Source: JAOUEA01 sp963810945 (GTDB taxonomy: Bacteria > Actinomycetota > UBA4738 > HRBIN12). Taken from it: a stretch of 64,000 bases of DNA. The stretch covers positions 62,001-126,000 of the forward strand of contig CAWEPI010000004.1 in the NCBI GenBank assembly GCA_963810945.1. The letters are read 5' to 3'. Under the pieces are notes generated by a model. It had not been told where the DNA came from, made no database searches, and saw nothing but the letters and a program-made list of their open reading frames with translations. The position numbers and the translations under genes are program-made. Shown one piece after another: positions 25,616 to 35,765 of the stretch (position 1 is the first letter of the stretch; each line of letters begins with the position of its first letter).

Positions 25616-27145
25616 GTGAGGTTGCGTCGAACGGTGCTCAGCGCGCTCGTGACGCTCGTGTGCCTCGTCGCACCGCCCGTCTCCGGCGGGGCGGTCGCGG
25701 CCACCGCGCGCCCCAACGTCGTCGTCATCATCACCGACGACATGTCGTTCGAACTGCTCTCGCGCATGCCCAACGTCCATGCGCTCCTCGTGGACCATGG
25801 GCTCTCGTTCTCGAACGCGTTCGCGGTGGACCCGCTGTGCTGTCCGAGCCGCGTCTCGTTCCTGCGCGGCCAGTACTCCCACACGACCGGTGAGTACAAC
25901 GTGCAGTACCGGTGGGGTGGGTGGTCGCACGCGCACGCCGCGGGGCTCGAGAACCAGACGCTTCCCGTCTGGCTCCACGCGGGTGGCTACTACACGGCGG
26001 AGGTGGGCAAGTACCTGAACGGCTACAACCAAACGGGGTGGATCCCACCGGGGTGGAACTTCTGGCGGGGCATGCTGAAGGTGGGTTACGCCCCCGGCAC
26101 GTGGACGGCGTCGGTGCAAGGGACGAAGCAGACGCCGCCGGCCTACTCCAGCGACTGGATCTCCGATCAGGCGGTGGCCGGCATCCAGGCCTCAGGCACG
26201 GCTCCGGTCTTCCTCTGGGCCGCGTATTACGGGCCCCACAACCCGTCGACCCCCCCGCCGCGCTACGACACGGACGCGGAGGCGCCCGGATGCGCGACGC
26301 TGGACGTCCGATCGATCCCCGGGTTCGACGAGCGCGCGACCGACCTCATCGACGGGATGACCGACAAGCCGCGCTGGATCAAGGGCCGTGTGGCGTTCAG
26401 CGCCGCCACGATCGCGAAGTACCAAGCCGCGTACGTGAACCAATGCCGCTCGCTGCTCGCGGTCGACGACGGCGTGGGCCGGATCATGCAGGCGCTCGAG
26501 GCGAAGGATCCCGGGCTCACCAACACCGTGGTGCTCTTCACGTCCGACCAGGGGGTGGAGAACGGCGCCCACATGCAGCAGTGGAAGAAGGTGCCGTGGG
26601 ACGAATCGTCCAAACTCCCGTTCGTCGTGCGCGCCGACGGGCTCCGAGGCTCCGAGCCCGCCACGGACGGTCACCTCGTGCTCAACATCGACCTGGCTCC
26701 GACCGTCCTGGCGTTGACCGGCTCGTCAGGCAGGCCCGACTGCCCGACCGACGCATCCGTCTACGCCACCGCGTGCGCCGCCCACGGCGGAGGGTTCGAC
26801 GGCTTCAGCTTCGCGCCGCTCCTCACCGGGGGTACGTACACGCCGCGGTCGGCGTTCCTGATCGAGCACTGGGACCCGGTGAGCATCACCGGGAAGGTCC
26901 CGACGTACTGCGCGGTGCGCACGCAGACGGGGCTGCTGACGCGGTACTTCGCCAACGCGACCGCCGGGCCGGATTGGGAGGGCTACGACCTCACCACGGA
27001 TCCGAACATGCTGCACTCCCTCGTGTACTCGGGCAGCGACGGGGTGCCGCACTTCCGGGGTTCGGGGGCGACGCTCTACGCCGCCCTCGAGCCGCAGCTG
27101 CTCCATCTCTGCGCTCCGCGCCCGCCCGAGTATCCCCCGTTCTAG
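25616..27145 (+). CDS. Secreted type I sulfatase
   Basis: 509 aa. A signal peptide (TVLSALVTLVCLVAPPVSGGAVA) is followed by VVVIITDDMSFELL with metal-binding Asp pair, and CCPSRVSFLRGQ, in which the first Cys of C-x-P-S-R (second Cys of CCPSR) would be converted to formylglycine. Other metal and substrate residues are in FTSDQG and in the Lys of QWKKVPW. Related enzymes include N-acetylglucosamine-6-sulfatases and other glycan sulfatases. Activity would need a formylglycine-generating enzyme, which is not in the window. GTG 25616 is the start. The TAG stop shares CTAG with the sortase stop on the other strand. Confidence 0.9.
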   Translation: MRLRRTVLSALVTLVCLVAPPVSGGAVAATARPNVVVIITDDMSFELLSRMPNVHALLVDHGLSFSNAFAVDPLCCPSRVSFLRGQYSHTTGEYNVQYRWGGWSHAHAAGLENQTLPVWLHAGGYYTAEVGKYLNGYNQTGWIPPGWNFWRGMLKVGYAPGTWTASVQGTKQTPPAYSSDWISDQAVAGIQASGTAPVFLWAAYYGPHNPSTPPPRYDTDAEAPGCATLDVRSIPGFDERATDLIDGMTDKPRWIKGRVAFSAATIAKYQAAYVNQCRSLLAVDDGVGRIMQALEAKDPGLTNTVVLFTSDQGVENGAHMQQWKKVPWDESSKLPFVVRADGLRGSEPATDGHLVLNIDLAPTVLALTGSSGRPDCPTDASVYATACAAHGGGFDGFSFAPLLTGGTYTPRSAFLIEHWDPVSITGKVPTYCAVRTQTGLLTRYFANATAGPDWEGYDLTTDPNMLHSLVYSGSDGVPHFRGSGATLYAALEPQLLHLCAPRPPEYPPF

Positions 27146-27792
27146 ACGCGGATCGCGGTGACGATGAGCCGCTCGTAGCTCTGGTACTTCGGGTTGCAGG
27201 TCGTGAGCACCAGCGTGGCCCTCGACGTCTGGTGCAGCACCGCTCCCGAGCCCGCCTCCTGCACGACGAACGGATCTCGATCCACGCGGTAGGTGAACGT
27301 GCCGTACTCGGTGCGCAGCGTGATCGTGTCGCCCGTACGGACCTTGTCGAGGTTGAAGAACGGGTGCAGGTACGTGGTGCGATGGCCCGCGATCCCCACG
27401 CGGCCCGTCCGATCCCACGGGTCCGCTGTATCGGGGTAGTGGCCGGGGCCGAGCTTGAGATCCTCATAGGCCGTCCCTTGCACGACCATCATGTCGACGT
27501 CGATCGCGGGGATCTGGATCTCCGCGTAACGGCCCCCGAGCGCGACGGGAACGGCGTCGGACGGCGGTTTGGAATCGACCACCGCACCGAACCCTTGCCG
27601 GAGGTCGGCCTGGGCGCGTTGCGTGGTGAGTCCCGTGCCCCACAGGAGCCATGCGACGTAGCCGCCGAACCCGGCCGCCAGCATGAGGCACCCGATCCCG
27701 ATCCAGTGCGCGACGAGTTGCCAACCCGTGCGGCGCCGGCGCGGGGCGCGCGTGGTGGCCGTGGGGGCGGTCGTGGCGGTGGCCTCGGACAT
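27142..27792 (-). CDS. Sortase, probable class E
   Basis: 216 aa. A cytoplasmic Thr/Ala/Arg-rich tail leads into one membrane anchor (around GIGCLMLAAGFGGYVAWLLW), then the sortase barrel with catalytic His in AGHRTTYLHPFF, catalytic Cys in LVLTTCNPKYQ and Arg in SYERL. The TTC-NP context and N-terminal anchor suit housekeeping sortases of Actinomycetota, which attach LAXTG-type proteins to the wall. No substrate with such a tail is evident nearby. ATG 27792 is chosen because TACCGT ends seven bases before it. Divergent from the helicase gene. Confidence 0.88.
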   Translation of the reverse strand: MSEATATTAPTATTRAPRRRRTGWQLVAHWIGIGCLMLAAGFGGYVAWLLWGTGLTTQRAQADLRQGFGAVVDSKPPSDAVPVALGGRYAEIQIPAIDVDMMVVQGTAYEDLKLGPGHYPDTADPWDRTGRVGIAGHRTTYLHPFFNLDKVRTGDTITLRTEYGTFTYRVDRDPFVVQEAGSGAVLHQTSRATLVLTTCNPKYQSYERLIVTAIRV

Positions 27793-27799
27793 GACGTCC

Positions 27800-27805
27800 A
27801 CGGTA
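27800..27805 (-). promoter_or_regulatory. -10 box of a leaderless promoter (TACCGT, minus strand)
   Basis: Reads TACCGT on the minus strand and ends seven bases before the sortase ATG at 27792. Confidence 0.45.
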
Positions 27806-27833
27806 CCGTGCCCGGGGGGTCGTCGCGCCCCCC

Positions 27834-27839
27834 TACACT
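27834..27839 (+). promoter_or_regulatory. -10 box of a leaderless promoter (TACACT)
   Basis: TACACT ends six bases before the helicase GTG at 27846. Confidence 0.5.
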
Positions 27840-27845
27840 GGTCGC

Positions 27846-30108
27846 GTGACCGAGGTATCCCCCCTGATCCAGGGACTCAACGACATCCAGGCCGAAGCGG
27901 TATTGCACACCGAGGGACCCGTGCTCATCGTCGCGGGGGCGGGCTCGGGCAAGACGCGGGCGCTCACCCATCGCATCGCGTACCTGATCCGCGAACATGG
28001 GGTCGCGCCGGGCGCCATCATGGCCATCACGTTCACGAACAAGGCTGCGCGCGAGATGGCCGAGCGGGTGGAGGGGCTCCTCGGCGCCCGCGTCGCCCAG
28101 GGCATGTGGATCCTCACGTTCCACTCGATGTGCGCCCGGCTGCTGCGCCGCGAACACAACCACCTGGGCCTGCCGAGCAGCTTCACGATCTACGACGACG
28201 GCGACACGGAGCGGCTGATCGGCGGCATCGTGCGGGACCTCGACCTCGATCCCAAGCGCTTCGCGCCGCGAGCGATCGCCTCCGCGATCGGCCGCGCCAA
28301 GGACCAGGTGATCGGCGCGGAGCGGTTCGCGCAGATGGCCTCGAACTTCTACGAGGAGACCGTCGCGAAGGTCTACGCCGCGTACGAGTCGCGCAAGCGT
28401 GCCGCCGGTGCGCTCGACTTCGACGACCTGATCATGGAGGCGGTGCGGCTCTTCGAAGACCATCCCGAGGTGCTCCAGCATTACCAGGAGCGCTTCCGGT
28501 ACCTGCTGGTGGACGAGTACCAGGACACGAACCGGGCGCAGTACCAGCTGGTGAACATGCTCGCGGCGCGCTACCGCAACGTCTGTGTGGTGGGGGATGC
28601 CGACCAGGGCGTCTACAGCTGGCGCGGCGCCACCATCGCGAACCTCCTGGACTTCGAGCGCGACTATCCCGACGCCACCATCTTCCTGATGGAGCAGAAC
28701 TACCGGTCCACCCAGAACATCCTGGAGGTGGCCAACGCGCTGATCGAGCACAACGTGCAGCGCAAGCCGAAGAGCCTGTGGACCGAGGCCGGCGCCGGCG
28801 AGCTCACGATCCAGTTCCGCGCCGACAACGAGCACGAGGAAGCGTTCTTCCTCGCCGAGGAGATCGAGCGGCTCCGCGAGTCCGAGGGATACCGGTACAA
28901 GGACGTGGCGGTCTTCTACCGCACGAACGCGCAGTCCCGCGTGATCGAGGACGTGCTGATGCGGGTGGGGATGCCCTACCGCGTGTTCGGGGGCGTTCGG
29001 TTCTACCAGCGCAAGGAGATCAAGGACGTGCTGGGGTACCTGCGGCTGCTGCTGAACCCGCAGGACGTGATCTCGTTCCGTCGGGTGGTGAACATGCCCA
29101 AGCGCGGGATCGGCGACGCCACCGTCGGGGCCGTGGAGGGGTTCGCCCGCGACATGGACGTAGGCGTGGTGGAGGCGTGCCGCCGCGTGGACGAGATCCC
29201 CGTGCTCCAGACCCGTGCGAAGGGCGCCGTGGCCGGCTTCGTCAACGTGATGGAGGCCCTGCGCGTGCACTGGGAGGACGGCGCCGGTCCCGCACGCATG
29301 GTGGAGTTCGCCGCGCAGGAGTCCGGGTACCTCGCCGAGCTCGAGGAGGAACGCAGCGTCGAGGCCCAGGGTCGCATCGAGAACATCCAGGAGCTCTCGG
29401 GGGTGGCGGCTGAGCTGATCGCGCGCGAGCCCGACGCCTCGCTCGCCGACTTCCTGGAGCAGGTGTCGCTGATCGGCGAGCAGGACGAGTACGAGGAGGA
29501 CACCTCGACCGTCACGCTGATGACCCTGCACATCGCGAAGGGGCTGGAGTTCCCTGTGGTGTTCATGGTGGGGCTGGAGGACGGCATCTTCCCGCACTAC
29601 CGCTCGATGACGGACACCGCGGCCCTGGAGGAGGAACGGCGCCTCGCCTACGTGGGGATCACCCGCGCCCGGGAACGCCTCTACCTCTGCCATGCCTGGA
29701 GCCGCACGCTCTTCGGGCAGACGCAGTACAACCCGCCCAGCCGCTTCCTGAACGAGATCCCGCAGCACCTGCTCGATCTGAAGGAGGGAGAGGGCCGCGC
29801 CGAGGGCGGCTCGCGATCCGGGCGCTATCCCGGCGCGGGGCGCGGCGGGGGCAGGGTGATCGGCGCACGCTCCGGTGATGACGCGGGTGGGTCCCGCGAC
29901 TGGACCGCCACCGGCACCCGTCTCACCCGCCCGCCGCGAGGCGCCTTCCATCGCCCCTGGGGACACCGTCTTGCACGAGAAGTGGGGCGAGGGCGTCGTG
30001 CTCACGGTCTCCGGTTCGGGGGACGGCACGGAGGCCACGATCGCGTTCTCCGACGTGGGCGAGAAGCGGGTGCTGCTGGCCTACGCGCCGCTGCGCAAGG
30101 CGGGGTGA
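27846..30108 (+). CDS. pcrA: UvrD/PcrA-type DNA helicase (one frameshift)
   Basis: 753 aa after correction. A 3'-5' SF1A helicase for nucleotide-excision and replication repair. Motif I AGAGSGKT (about residue 36), Ia TFTNKAAREM, II VDEYQDTN, III VGDADQGVYSWRGA, IV EQNYRSTQNI, V TLHIAKGLEFPVVF and VI EERRLAYVGITRAR are intact. The C-terminal Tudor-like domain of PcrA (DTVLHEKWGEG...VLLAYAPLRKAG) is in the +1 frame ending at 30108. The extra base lies between 29860 and about 29900, in the poorly conserved linker. It appears leaderless. Confidence 0.93.
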
Positions 30109-30111
30109 GCG

Positions 30112-30597
30112 CTAGGGCTCGGGGACCGGGAGCTCCCTCAGGCCGCGTTCGTCGTCCCACGTGAGCACGCGCGGGTCCCCGCCGAAGCGCGCGAAGCCCG
30201 CGGAGGTCACGTCGACGCTGATGAGGTGATAGCGGGGCTCGTCCGGTGCCCACGCGATCCGCCGGAAGAGCGCCTCCCGATAGGCTCGTCGCAATCCCGG
30301 GTCATCGATAGGCACCGCGCGCCCGTAAAGCTTCACGTCGCCTTGGGGGTTCATGCGCCCGTGCGGGGAGGAGTGCACGGCGATGCGCGGGTCGCGCAGG
30401 AGGTCGAGCGCCTTGCGCGAGCGCCACATCATCCCGAGGAAGAGGTGCCCCGCCACCAGATCGAGCTCGTTCGGGCTGATGCGAGGCGACCCGTCGCGAC
30501 GGAGGGTGCCGAGCACGATCACCTCGTCTTCGGTGAAGCGCCGTCGCGCGATGTCGGCGATCTCGGGGCACGCCGTCGCGAAGGCGTCCCAGCGCAC
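30112..30597 (-). CDS. Pyridoxamine 5'-phosphate oxidase-family flavoprotein
   Basis: 161 aa, a split-barrel flavin/F420-binding protein. VIVLGTLRRDGSPRISPNELDLV is the usual first strands, followed by SRKALDLLRDPRIAVHS and GDVKLYGRAV. Members in Actinomycetota bind FMN, F420 or haem; the gene for an F420-dependent NADP reductase in this window makes F420 possible. GTG 30597 lies four bases after the stop of the small membrane protein gene, so the pair is co-transcribed. Convergent with pcrA. Confidence 0.82.
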   Translation of the reverse strand: MRWDAFATACPEIADIARRRFTEDEVIVLGTLRRDGSPRISPNELDLVAGHLFLGMMWRSRKALDLLRDPRIAVHSSPHGRMNPQGDVKLYGRAVPIDDPGLRRAYREALFRRIAWAPDEPRYHLISVDVTSAGFARFGGDPRVLTWDDERGLRELPVPEP

Positions 30598-30600
30598 GGT

Positions 30601-30762
30601 CTAGCGGAAGATCGCGAGGTAGCCGGCCACGAGGATGATGAGGCCCGCGACGAGCGGCGCGATCACCCAGGCGAGCCCCAGTCGGCCGCGGTAAGGTCCG
30701 AGGGTCCCCACCTTCGTGGTGGGTTTCAGGCCGGGCGGGCGGATCTGGATCTTCTTGCCCAT
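30601..30762 (-). CDS. Small single-span membrane protein (53 aa)
   Basis: 53 aa: a basic N-terminus (MGKKIQIRPPGLKPTT), then one or two hydrophobic segments (LGLAWVIAPLVAGLIILVAGY) and a short tail. The size and N-in layout resemble the small actinobacterial cell-division protein CrgA, but it is shorter and the similarity is weak, so I do not name it. TAGATT (complement of 30769-30774) ends six bases before the ATG, giving a leaderless start. Confidence 0.6.
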   Translation of the reverse strand: MGKKIQIRPPGLKPTTKVGTLGPYRGRLGLAWVIAPLVAGLIILVAGYLAIFR

Positions 30763-30768
30763 GTCCCC

Positions 30769-30774
30769 AATCTA
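30769..30774 (-). promoter_or_regulatory. -10 box of a leaderless promoter (TAGATT, minus strand)
   Basis: Reads TAGATT on the minus strand, six bases before the ATG at 30762. It sits in the 20-bp divergent gap shared with the GH9 gene. Confidence 0.45.
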
Positions 30775-30782
30775 CGGGAAGG

Positions 30783-32701
30783 GTGACGCGGTTGCCGAGG
30801 ATGCCCGAGCGGAGGCTCGCGATCGCGACGTTGGCACTGGCGGTCGGGGTCGTCGTGGGTGCCTCCTCGCTCGTCGCATCGGTTCCCGCGCGCGCCGCGG
30901 CGCCGTCCACCTCGTGCGATCCGCGTGAACCAGGTCGGCTACGTGGCCTCGGCGCCCAAGCGCGCGTTCCTCCTCAGCAGCCATCCGTGCGCCGGAACGC
31001 CGTTCGATCTCGACGACGGTGGCGGCCCCGTGACCAGCGGAACCGCGGGCGCCGACCGCGGACCCTGGAACGCGGCTTACCCTCACGTCTGCGCGATCGA
31101 CTTCGATGGGTTCGCGACCTCGGGGACCTACACCCTCGCGGCGGCCGGTGCGGTTTCGCCGGCGTTCGCGATCGACACCGCGGCGAACCTCTACGCGCCC
31201 CTGCTCGAGAACGCGCTCGTCTTCTACCGGGCGCAACGCGACGGCGCCGATGTCGACCCGTCCGTCCTCGCACGCAAGCCCGCACACCTGCACGACCGAC
31301 GCGCCTCCGTGTACCGGATCCCGCGATACAAGGGAGAGACGCTGCAGGGCGATCTCGCTAGGGTCGGGGGACCGGTCGACGTCGCGGGCGGATGGTTCGA
31401 TGCCGGCGACTTCATCAAGTTCACCGGCACGACCTCGTTCACCGTCGCGGTGATGCTGAGCGCGGTCCGTGACCATCCGAGCCTCTTCGACGACGGCGGC
31501 GGGCCCGCGTTCCGTGCCGAGGCACGGCACGGGCTCGCCTGGCTGATGAAGATGTGGAACGACCGTCGCCGGGTCCTCTATTACCAGGTGGGGATCGGCA
31601 GCGGGAACGCGCAGATCCTCGCCGACCACGACCTCTGGCGCCTCCCGCAGAAGGACGACGCCATGACCCAGCACGCGCGGCGATACCTCGCGCATCGGCC
31701 GGTGTTCCGCAGCGCGCCGGCGGGCGCGAAGGTCCCGCCGTCGCTCGCGGGCCGGCTCGCCGCCGTCTTCGGCCTCTGCGCCCAGGTGTGGGCCGGCACG
31801 CCGCTGGCCGCGCGTTGCCTGAGGTCGGGTCAGCACGTCTTCGACCTGGCGAAGACATCGCGCGTCGGGACGCAGGTGACCGCGTCGCCCGTCGATTACT
31901 ACCGCGAGGACGAGTGGCGCGACGACCTCGAGTTCGGGGCCGTCGAGCTCTACCTCGGTCTCAGCGGCCCGTCCGCCCCGCCTCCCGTCTCGCCGCATGC
32001 GTCACCGCGCTACTACCTGAGGCAGGCCGCCCGATGGGCCGGCGCCTACATCCACGGACCGGGCGACGGGGCGGACACCTTCAACCTGTACGACACCTCG
32101 GGCCTCGCGCACGCGGAGCTGATCGCGGCCCTGCGGCGCGACACCCAACCTGGCGGTAACCAAAGGCGACCTGCTGCGGGACCTCCGCACCCAGCTCGAG
32201 CCGCGCCGCACGCGGTCGGCGAGCGACCCGTTCAACTTCGGCGCGTATCCCTGGGACGCGGTGCCCCACACGTTCGGCCTGGTGAGCGAAGCCCTCGCCT
32301 ACGATGCAGCCACCGGCACGCAGCGCTACGCGAACCTCGCCCGGCATCAATTGGACTGGGCGCTGGGCGCGAACGCCTGGGGGTCCTCGTTCGTGGTGGG
32401 TGCGGGCACCACGTTCCCGCACTGCATGCAGCACGTGGTGGCCAACCTCGTCGGATCGACCGACGGCACCCCGCCGCTGCTCCTGGGCGCCACGGTCGAC
32501 GGCCCGAACGGGTACGTGCCCGGCACGGGGTTCTTCGACGAGGCGGTGCCCTGTCCCGCGGGCGGCGCGGATCCCTTCAGGCCGTTCAACGTCGACGGGT
32601 GGCGCTACGTGGACCGTGTGTCGTCGTGGTCGACGGTGGAGCCCACCCTCGACTACACGGCGTTGTCGTTCCTGGCGTTCACGCGCATGGCCGCCTCGTG
32701 A
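30783..32701 (+). CDS. Secreted glycoside hydrolase family 9 enzyme (two frameshifts)
   Basis: 638 aa after correction. A signal peptide (LAIATLALAVGVVVGASSLVA) precedes the CelD-type N-terminal Ig-like domain, IRVNQVGYVASAPKRAFL. The (alpha/alpha)6 catalytic domain has GGWFDAGDFIKFTG with the catalytic-base Asp pair, and near the end HQLDWALGANAWGSSFVVG and TVEPTLDYTA with the likely acid Glu. Removing T30915 joins the signal peptide to IRVNQ; removing one C at 32144-32146 joins RRDT to NLAVTKGD. GH9 enzymes cleave beta-1,4-glucans or chito-oligosaccharides. GTG 30783 or TTG 30792 could be the start. Confidence 0.85.
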
Positions 32702-32733
32702 GGTCGAGGTAGCGCTCCCGATGCCGGCCGACC

Positions 32734-32739
32734 TAGACT
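32734..32739 (+). promoter_or_regulatory. -10 box upstream of the DUF2252 gene (TAGACT)
   Basis: TAGACT lies 88 bases before the ATG at 32828, giving a leader of about 80 bases with a G-rich ribosome-binding site. Confidence 0.4.
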
Positions 32740-32827
32740 GCGGGCGGGCGCCAAACCGTTCCACCCGAGACGTCAACCGGATGTCCCGCGGAGGTCGACG
32801 CCATCGTTGGAGCGCGGGGGGTACCGG

Positions 32828-34297
32828 ATGACCACGACGGGTGACGAGTCTCAGGCGGTCGAGCAGGCCGGCGGGGAGAACCTGACCAAGGCGGAAGGGG
32901 AGATGAAGATCGCCCCGAAGGTGATCCCGCACCCCAGCATCGAGGAACGGGCGCACCGCGGCCGGGAGGCTCGCAAGAAGGTGACCCGCGCCAGCCACGG
33001 GGGATGGGCGCCGGCCGGCGACCGTCCCGATCCCGTGGCACTCCTCGTCGAGCAGGACGCTCGTCGCGAGGCCGATCTGGTCCCGGTCCGGCACGGACGG
33101 ATGATGGTCTCCCCGTTCACGTTCTACCGCGGGGCGGCCCGCATCATGGCGCACGACCTCGCCGTCTCGGCGCCGTCGGGGCTGACCGTGCAGCTGTGCG
33201 GCGACGCTCACCTCTCCAACTTCGGACTCTTCGCCTCGCCGGAGCGAACCCTCGTCTTCGATCTGAACGATTTCGACGAGACCCTCCCCGGTCCGTTCGA
33301 ATGGGACGTGAAGCGGATGGCCGCGAGCTTCACGATCGCGGGGCGCAACAACGCCTTCAAGCGGAAGGATGTGGTGGCGGCCACGACGGCCTCCGTGGAG
33401 ACCTACCGGACGTCGATGGCGGCCTTCGCCGACATGCGCACGCTCGACGTGTGGTACTCGTACCTCAGCGTGGAGGACATCCTCGACCAGCTGGGGTCGG
33501 GCACCGTCCGCAAGAACGCCCAGAAGATCGCCGACAAGGCCCGCATGCGCGACAGCATCCAGGCGCTCTCGAAGCTCGCCGCCGTGCAGGATGGCCAGTA
33601 CCGGATCGTGTCGCAGCCGCCGATCGTGGTCCCGCTCCGCGAGCTCGCCGGCCAGATGGATCCGGTCGAGGTCGCGAACGGCGTGCACGGGATGTTCCGT
33701 GAGTACCGCGCCTCGCTCCAGCCCGATCGGCGGCTGCTCCTGGAGCGCTTCGAGGTGGTCGACATCGCCCGCAAGGTGGTCGGCGTCGGGAGCGTGGGCA
33801 CGCGCTCGTTCATCGTGCTCGGACAGGGGCGAGACGGCGGCGACCCCTTCTTCCTCCAGGTGAAGGAGGCCACCAGATCGGTCCTCGAGGATCGGTTGCC
33901 GAAGAGCCGGTACCGCAACCACGGGGAGCGGGTCGTGCAGGGGCAACGCCTGATGCAGGCCGCCAGCGACATCTTCCTCGGATGGTCCAAGGGCGCCGAC
34001 ACCAGCCGGCACTTCTACTGGCGCCAGCTCCGCGATATGAAGGGGTCGATCGATGTGGAGCGCGCGCGGCCGGACGGGTTCCTCTCGTACGCGCGGGCGT
34101 GCGGATGGACGCTCGCGCGGGCCCATGCGCGTACGGGCGATCCCATCGCGATCTCCGCGTACCTCGGCAAGAGCGATGCCTTCGACAGGGCGATCATGGA
34201 GTTCTCCGACATCTACGCCGATCAGAACGAGCTCGACCACGCCGCCTTCCTGAAGGCGATCGACGAGGGGCGGATCGAGGCGATCGAGGGGATCTGA
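32828..34297 (+). CDS. DUF2252 family protein (kinase-like fold)
   Basis: 489 aa, full length. Conserved blocks of the family are present: MMVSPFTFYRGAA, VQLCGDAHLSNFGLFASPER, FDLNDFDETLPGPFEWDVKRMAAS and, late, YLGKSDAFDRAI. The family has an aminoglycoside-phosphotransferase-like fold in which the GDAHLSNF and DLNDFDE segments resemble catalytic and metal-binding loops, but its substrate is unknown. Preceded by a G-rich ribosome-binding site. Convergent with the dimethylformamidase-like gene, with three bases between the stops. Confidence 0.9.
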   Translation: MTTTGDESQAVEQAGGENLTKAEGEMKIAPKVIPHPSIEERAHRGREARKKVTRASHGGWAPAGDRPDPVALLVEQDARREADLVPVRHGRMMVSPFTFYRGAARIMAHDLAVSAPSGLTVQLCGDAHLSNFGLFASPERTLVFDLNDFDETLPGPFEWDVKRMAASFTIAGRNNAFKRKDVVAATTASVETYRTSMAAFADMRTLDVWYSYLSVEDILDQLGSGTVRKNAQKIADKARMRDSIQALSKLAAVQDGQYRIVSQPPIVVPLRELAGQMDPVEVANGVHGMFREYRASLQPDRRLLLERFEVVDIARKVVGVGSVGTRSFIVLGQGRDGGDPFFLQVKEATRSVLEDRLPKSRYRNHGERVVQGQRLMQAASDIFLGWSKGADTSRHFYWRQLRDMKGSIDVERARPDGFLSYARACGWTLARAHARTGDPIAISAYLGKSDAFDRAIMEFSDIYADQNELDHAAFLKAIDEGRIEAIEGI

Positions 34298-34300
34298 GCC

Positions 34301-35765
34301 TCACCGTGATAGGCGCTCGAGCACGTTGCGCGTGACCCGTGCGACGTCCGGGTCGCCCAGGCCGTAGGCCCAGTCGGTGCAGCCCGCGTTGAACACGGTG
34401 CCGCCTCCCGGGGTGGTGAACGTGCCCACCACCGCCCGGTTGTTGCGGAGGTGGTCGGTGTGGTCCCGCCAGTCCTCGCCGTGGATCGCCATCGCGACGG
34501 ATTCGAGCTCGCCCGGCTCGTGCGCGTACCGGATGGGCTGCTCGTCCTGCGACCACAGATGTGCCGGGGCGGTGGCGAGCACCTCGAGGGTCCGGGGCGC
34601 GCCGTCCGCGTGCGTGGGAACCGGCAGGCCGTCCGCCAGCGTGAGCTCGCAGCCGTCCACCTCGTAGGCCACGATGGCGTCGGCCGCGCCCAGCGCGTCG
34701 CCGAACCGCAGGTCGGTGCCGGCGAAGACCCAGTGGTCGGGGCGCCAGACCGTGTAGGCCGCGGTGCCGCGCGGGACCCCCAACCCGTACCGCGAGTAGC
34801 CGCCCCGCGAGAACGACAGGCCGGTCGTCGAGTACTCGGGCCAGTCGATGCGCCGATCGACCCAGGCGCTCGTGATCCGCCGTTCATCGGGGCTCCCGGC
34901 GACCGGGTCCTCGTCGGCTCCGTACTTGAAGCAGATCATCTGACGGCCCCCGTCCTCGAAGCGCACCTGCCAGTAGCAGGTGTTCCCCGTGAAGAACGCC
35001 GCGTTGTCACCGTTGGTCGTGTGACGCTCGACGGCCTCCCGCATGCCCCACGACCAGTACTCATCGTGGCCCACGGACAGGTAGAGCCGGTGGTCGTCGA
35101 GGAGCTCCGGATGCTCCTCCAGGTCCTGGCTCACGGCCACGTCCACGCGGAAGCCCTCCCGCTCGGCCCAGTGCAGGAAGGGGCGCTCCCAGTTCCACCA
35201 TCCGGCGCCGCCGCTCCACACAGACAGACCCAGCGGCTCGGCCCACTCGAAGAACCAGAGCGCCTCGCGGTCCGGATGCGGCTGGGCCTTCCGGCGGTGC
35301 GGCTCGGGCTTCACCAGGAAGCCGGGCGCGAGCGGCCGCTCGAAGGACACCCGCGTCCCCCCCGTGTACAGCGAGGGGCCTCCCCAGTCGTTGTAGGCGT
35401 TCCACGTGGTGGTGGCGAGGACCATGAGGATGGGAGCCGGATCGTCGGCGCTGAGGGCGGATCACCGCGAAGGCGTCGGCGCGCTCGTCGCCGGTGCTGA
35501 CCGTCACGGCGTAGTAGCCGGATGCCCAGTCGCCATCGGTGGGGATCGCGAGGGTGAGCGGCCATCCGCAACCGTTCGCGGCTGCGTCCGACGGGGCCGT
35601 GAGGTGCGCCCCGGCCACGCCCGTGGCCGACCAGACGACGTCGCGCGTCGCCCCGTCGCGGGCGACCTCCACGTCGAAGGCGCCGGCGTCCGTCGAGACG
35701 TGCAGCGCCACGGGCTCGCCCGCGGCCACGCTCTGGGGCCAGCAGTACGCCTCGATCATGGTCAT
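34301..35765 (-). CDS. N,N-dimethylformamidase beta-subunit-like protein (one frameshift)
   Basis: 487 aa after correction. Residues 1-100 are an Ig-like N-terminal domain (PVALHVSTDAGAFDVEV). The larger C-terminal domain matches the dimethylformamidase large-subunit family: TTTWNAYNDWGGPSLYTGG, LSVGHDEYWSWGMREAVE, AAFFTGNTCYWQVRFED and GTVFNAGCTDWAYGL. The break is near 35455, where removing one base joins VIRP to SADDPAPILMV. Many homologues are annotated only by fold, so hydrolysis of dimethylformamide is not established. ATG 35765 overlaps the stop of the cyclase gene by four bases (ATGA). Confidence 0.78.

Noticed and set aside
27489..30038. 849-codon minus-strand open frame over the helicase gene
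   Set aside because: Fully antisense to pcrA, whose helicase motifs are intact; low-complexity His/Arg/Leu/Val translation.
32081..34240. 719-codon minus-strand open frame over GH9 and DUF2252
   Set aside because: Shadow of two genes with clear domain motifs on the plus strand.
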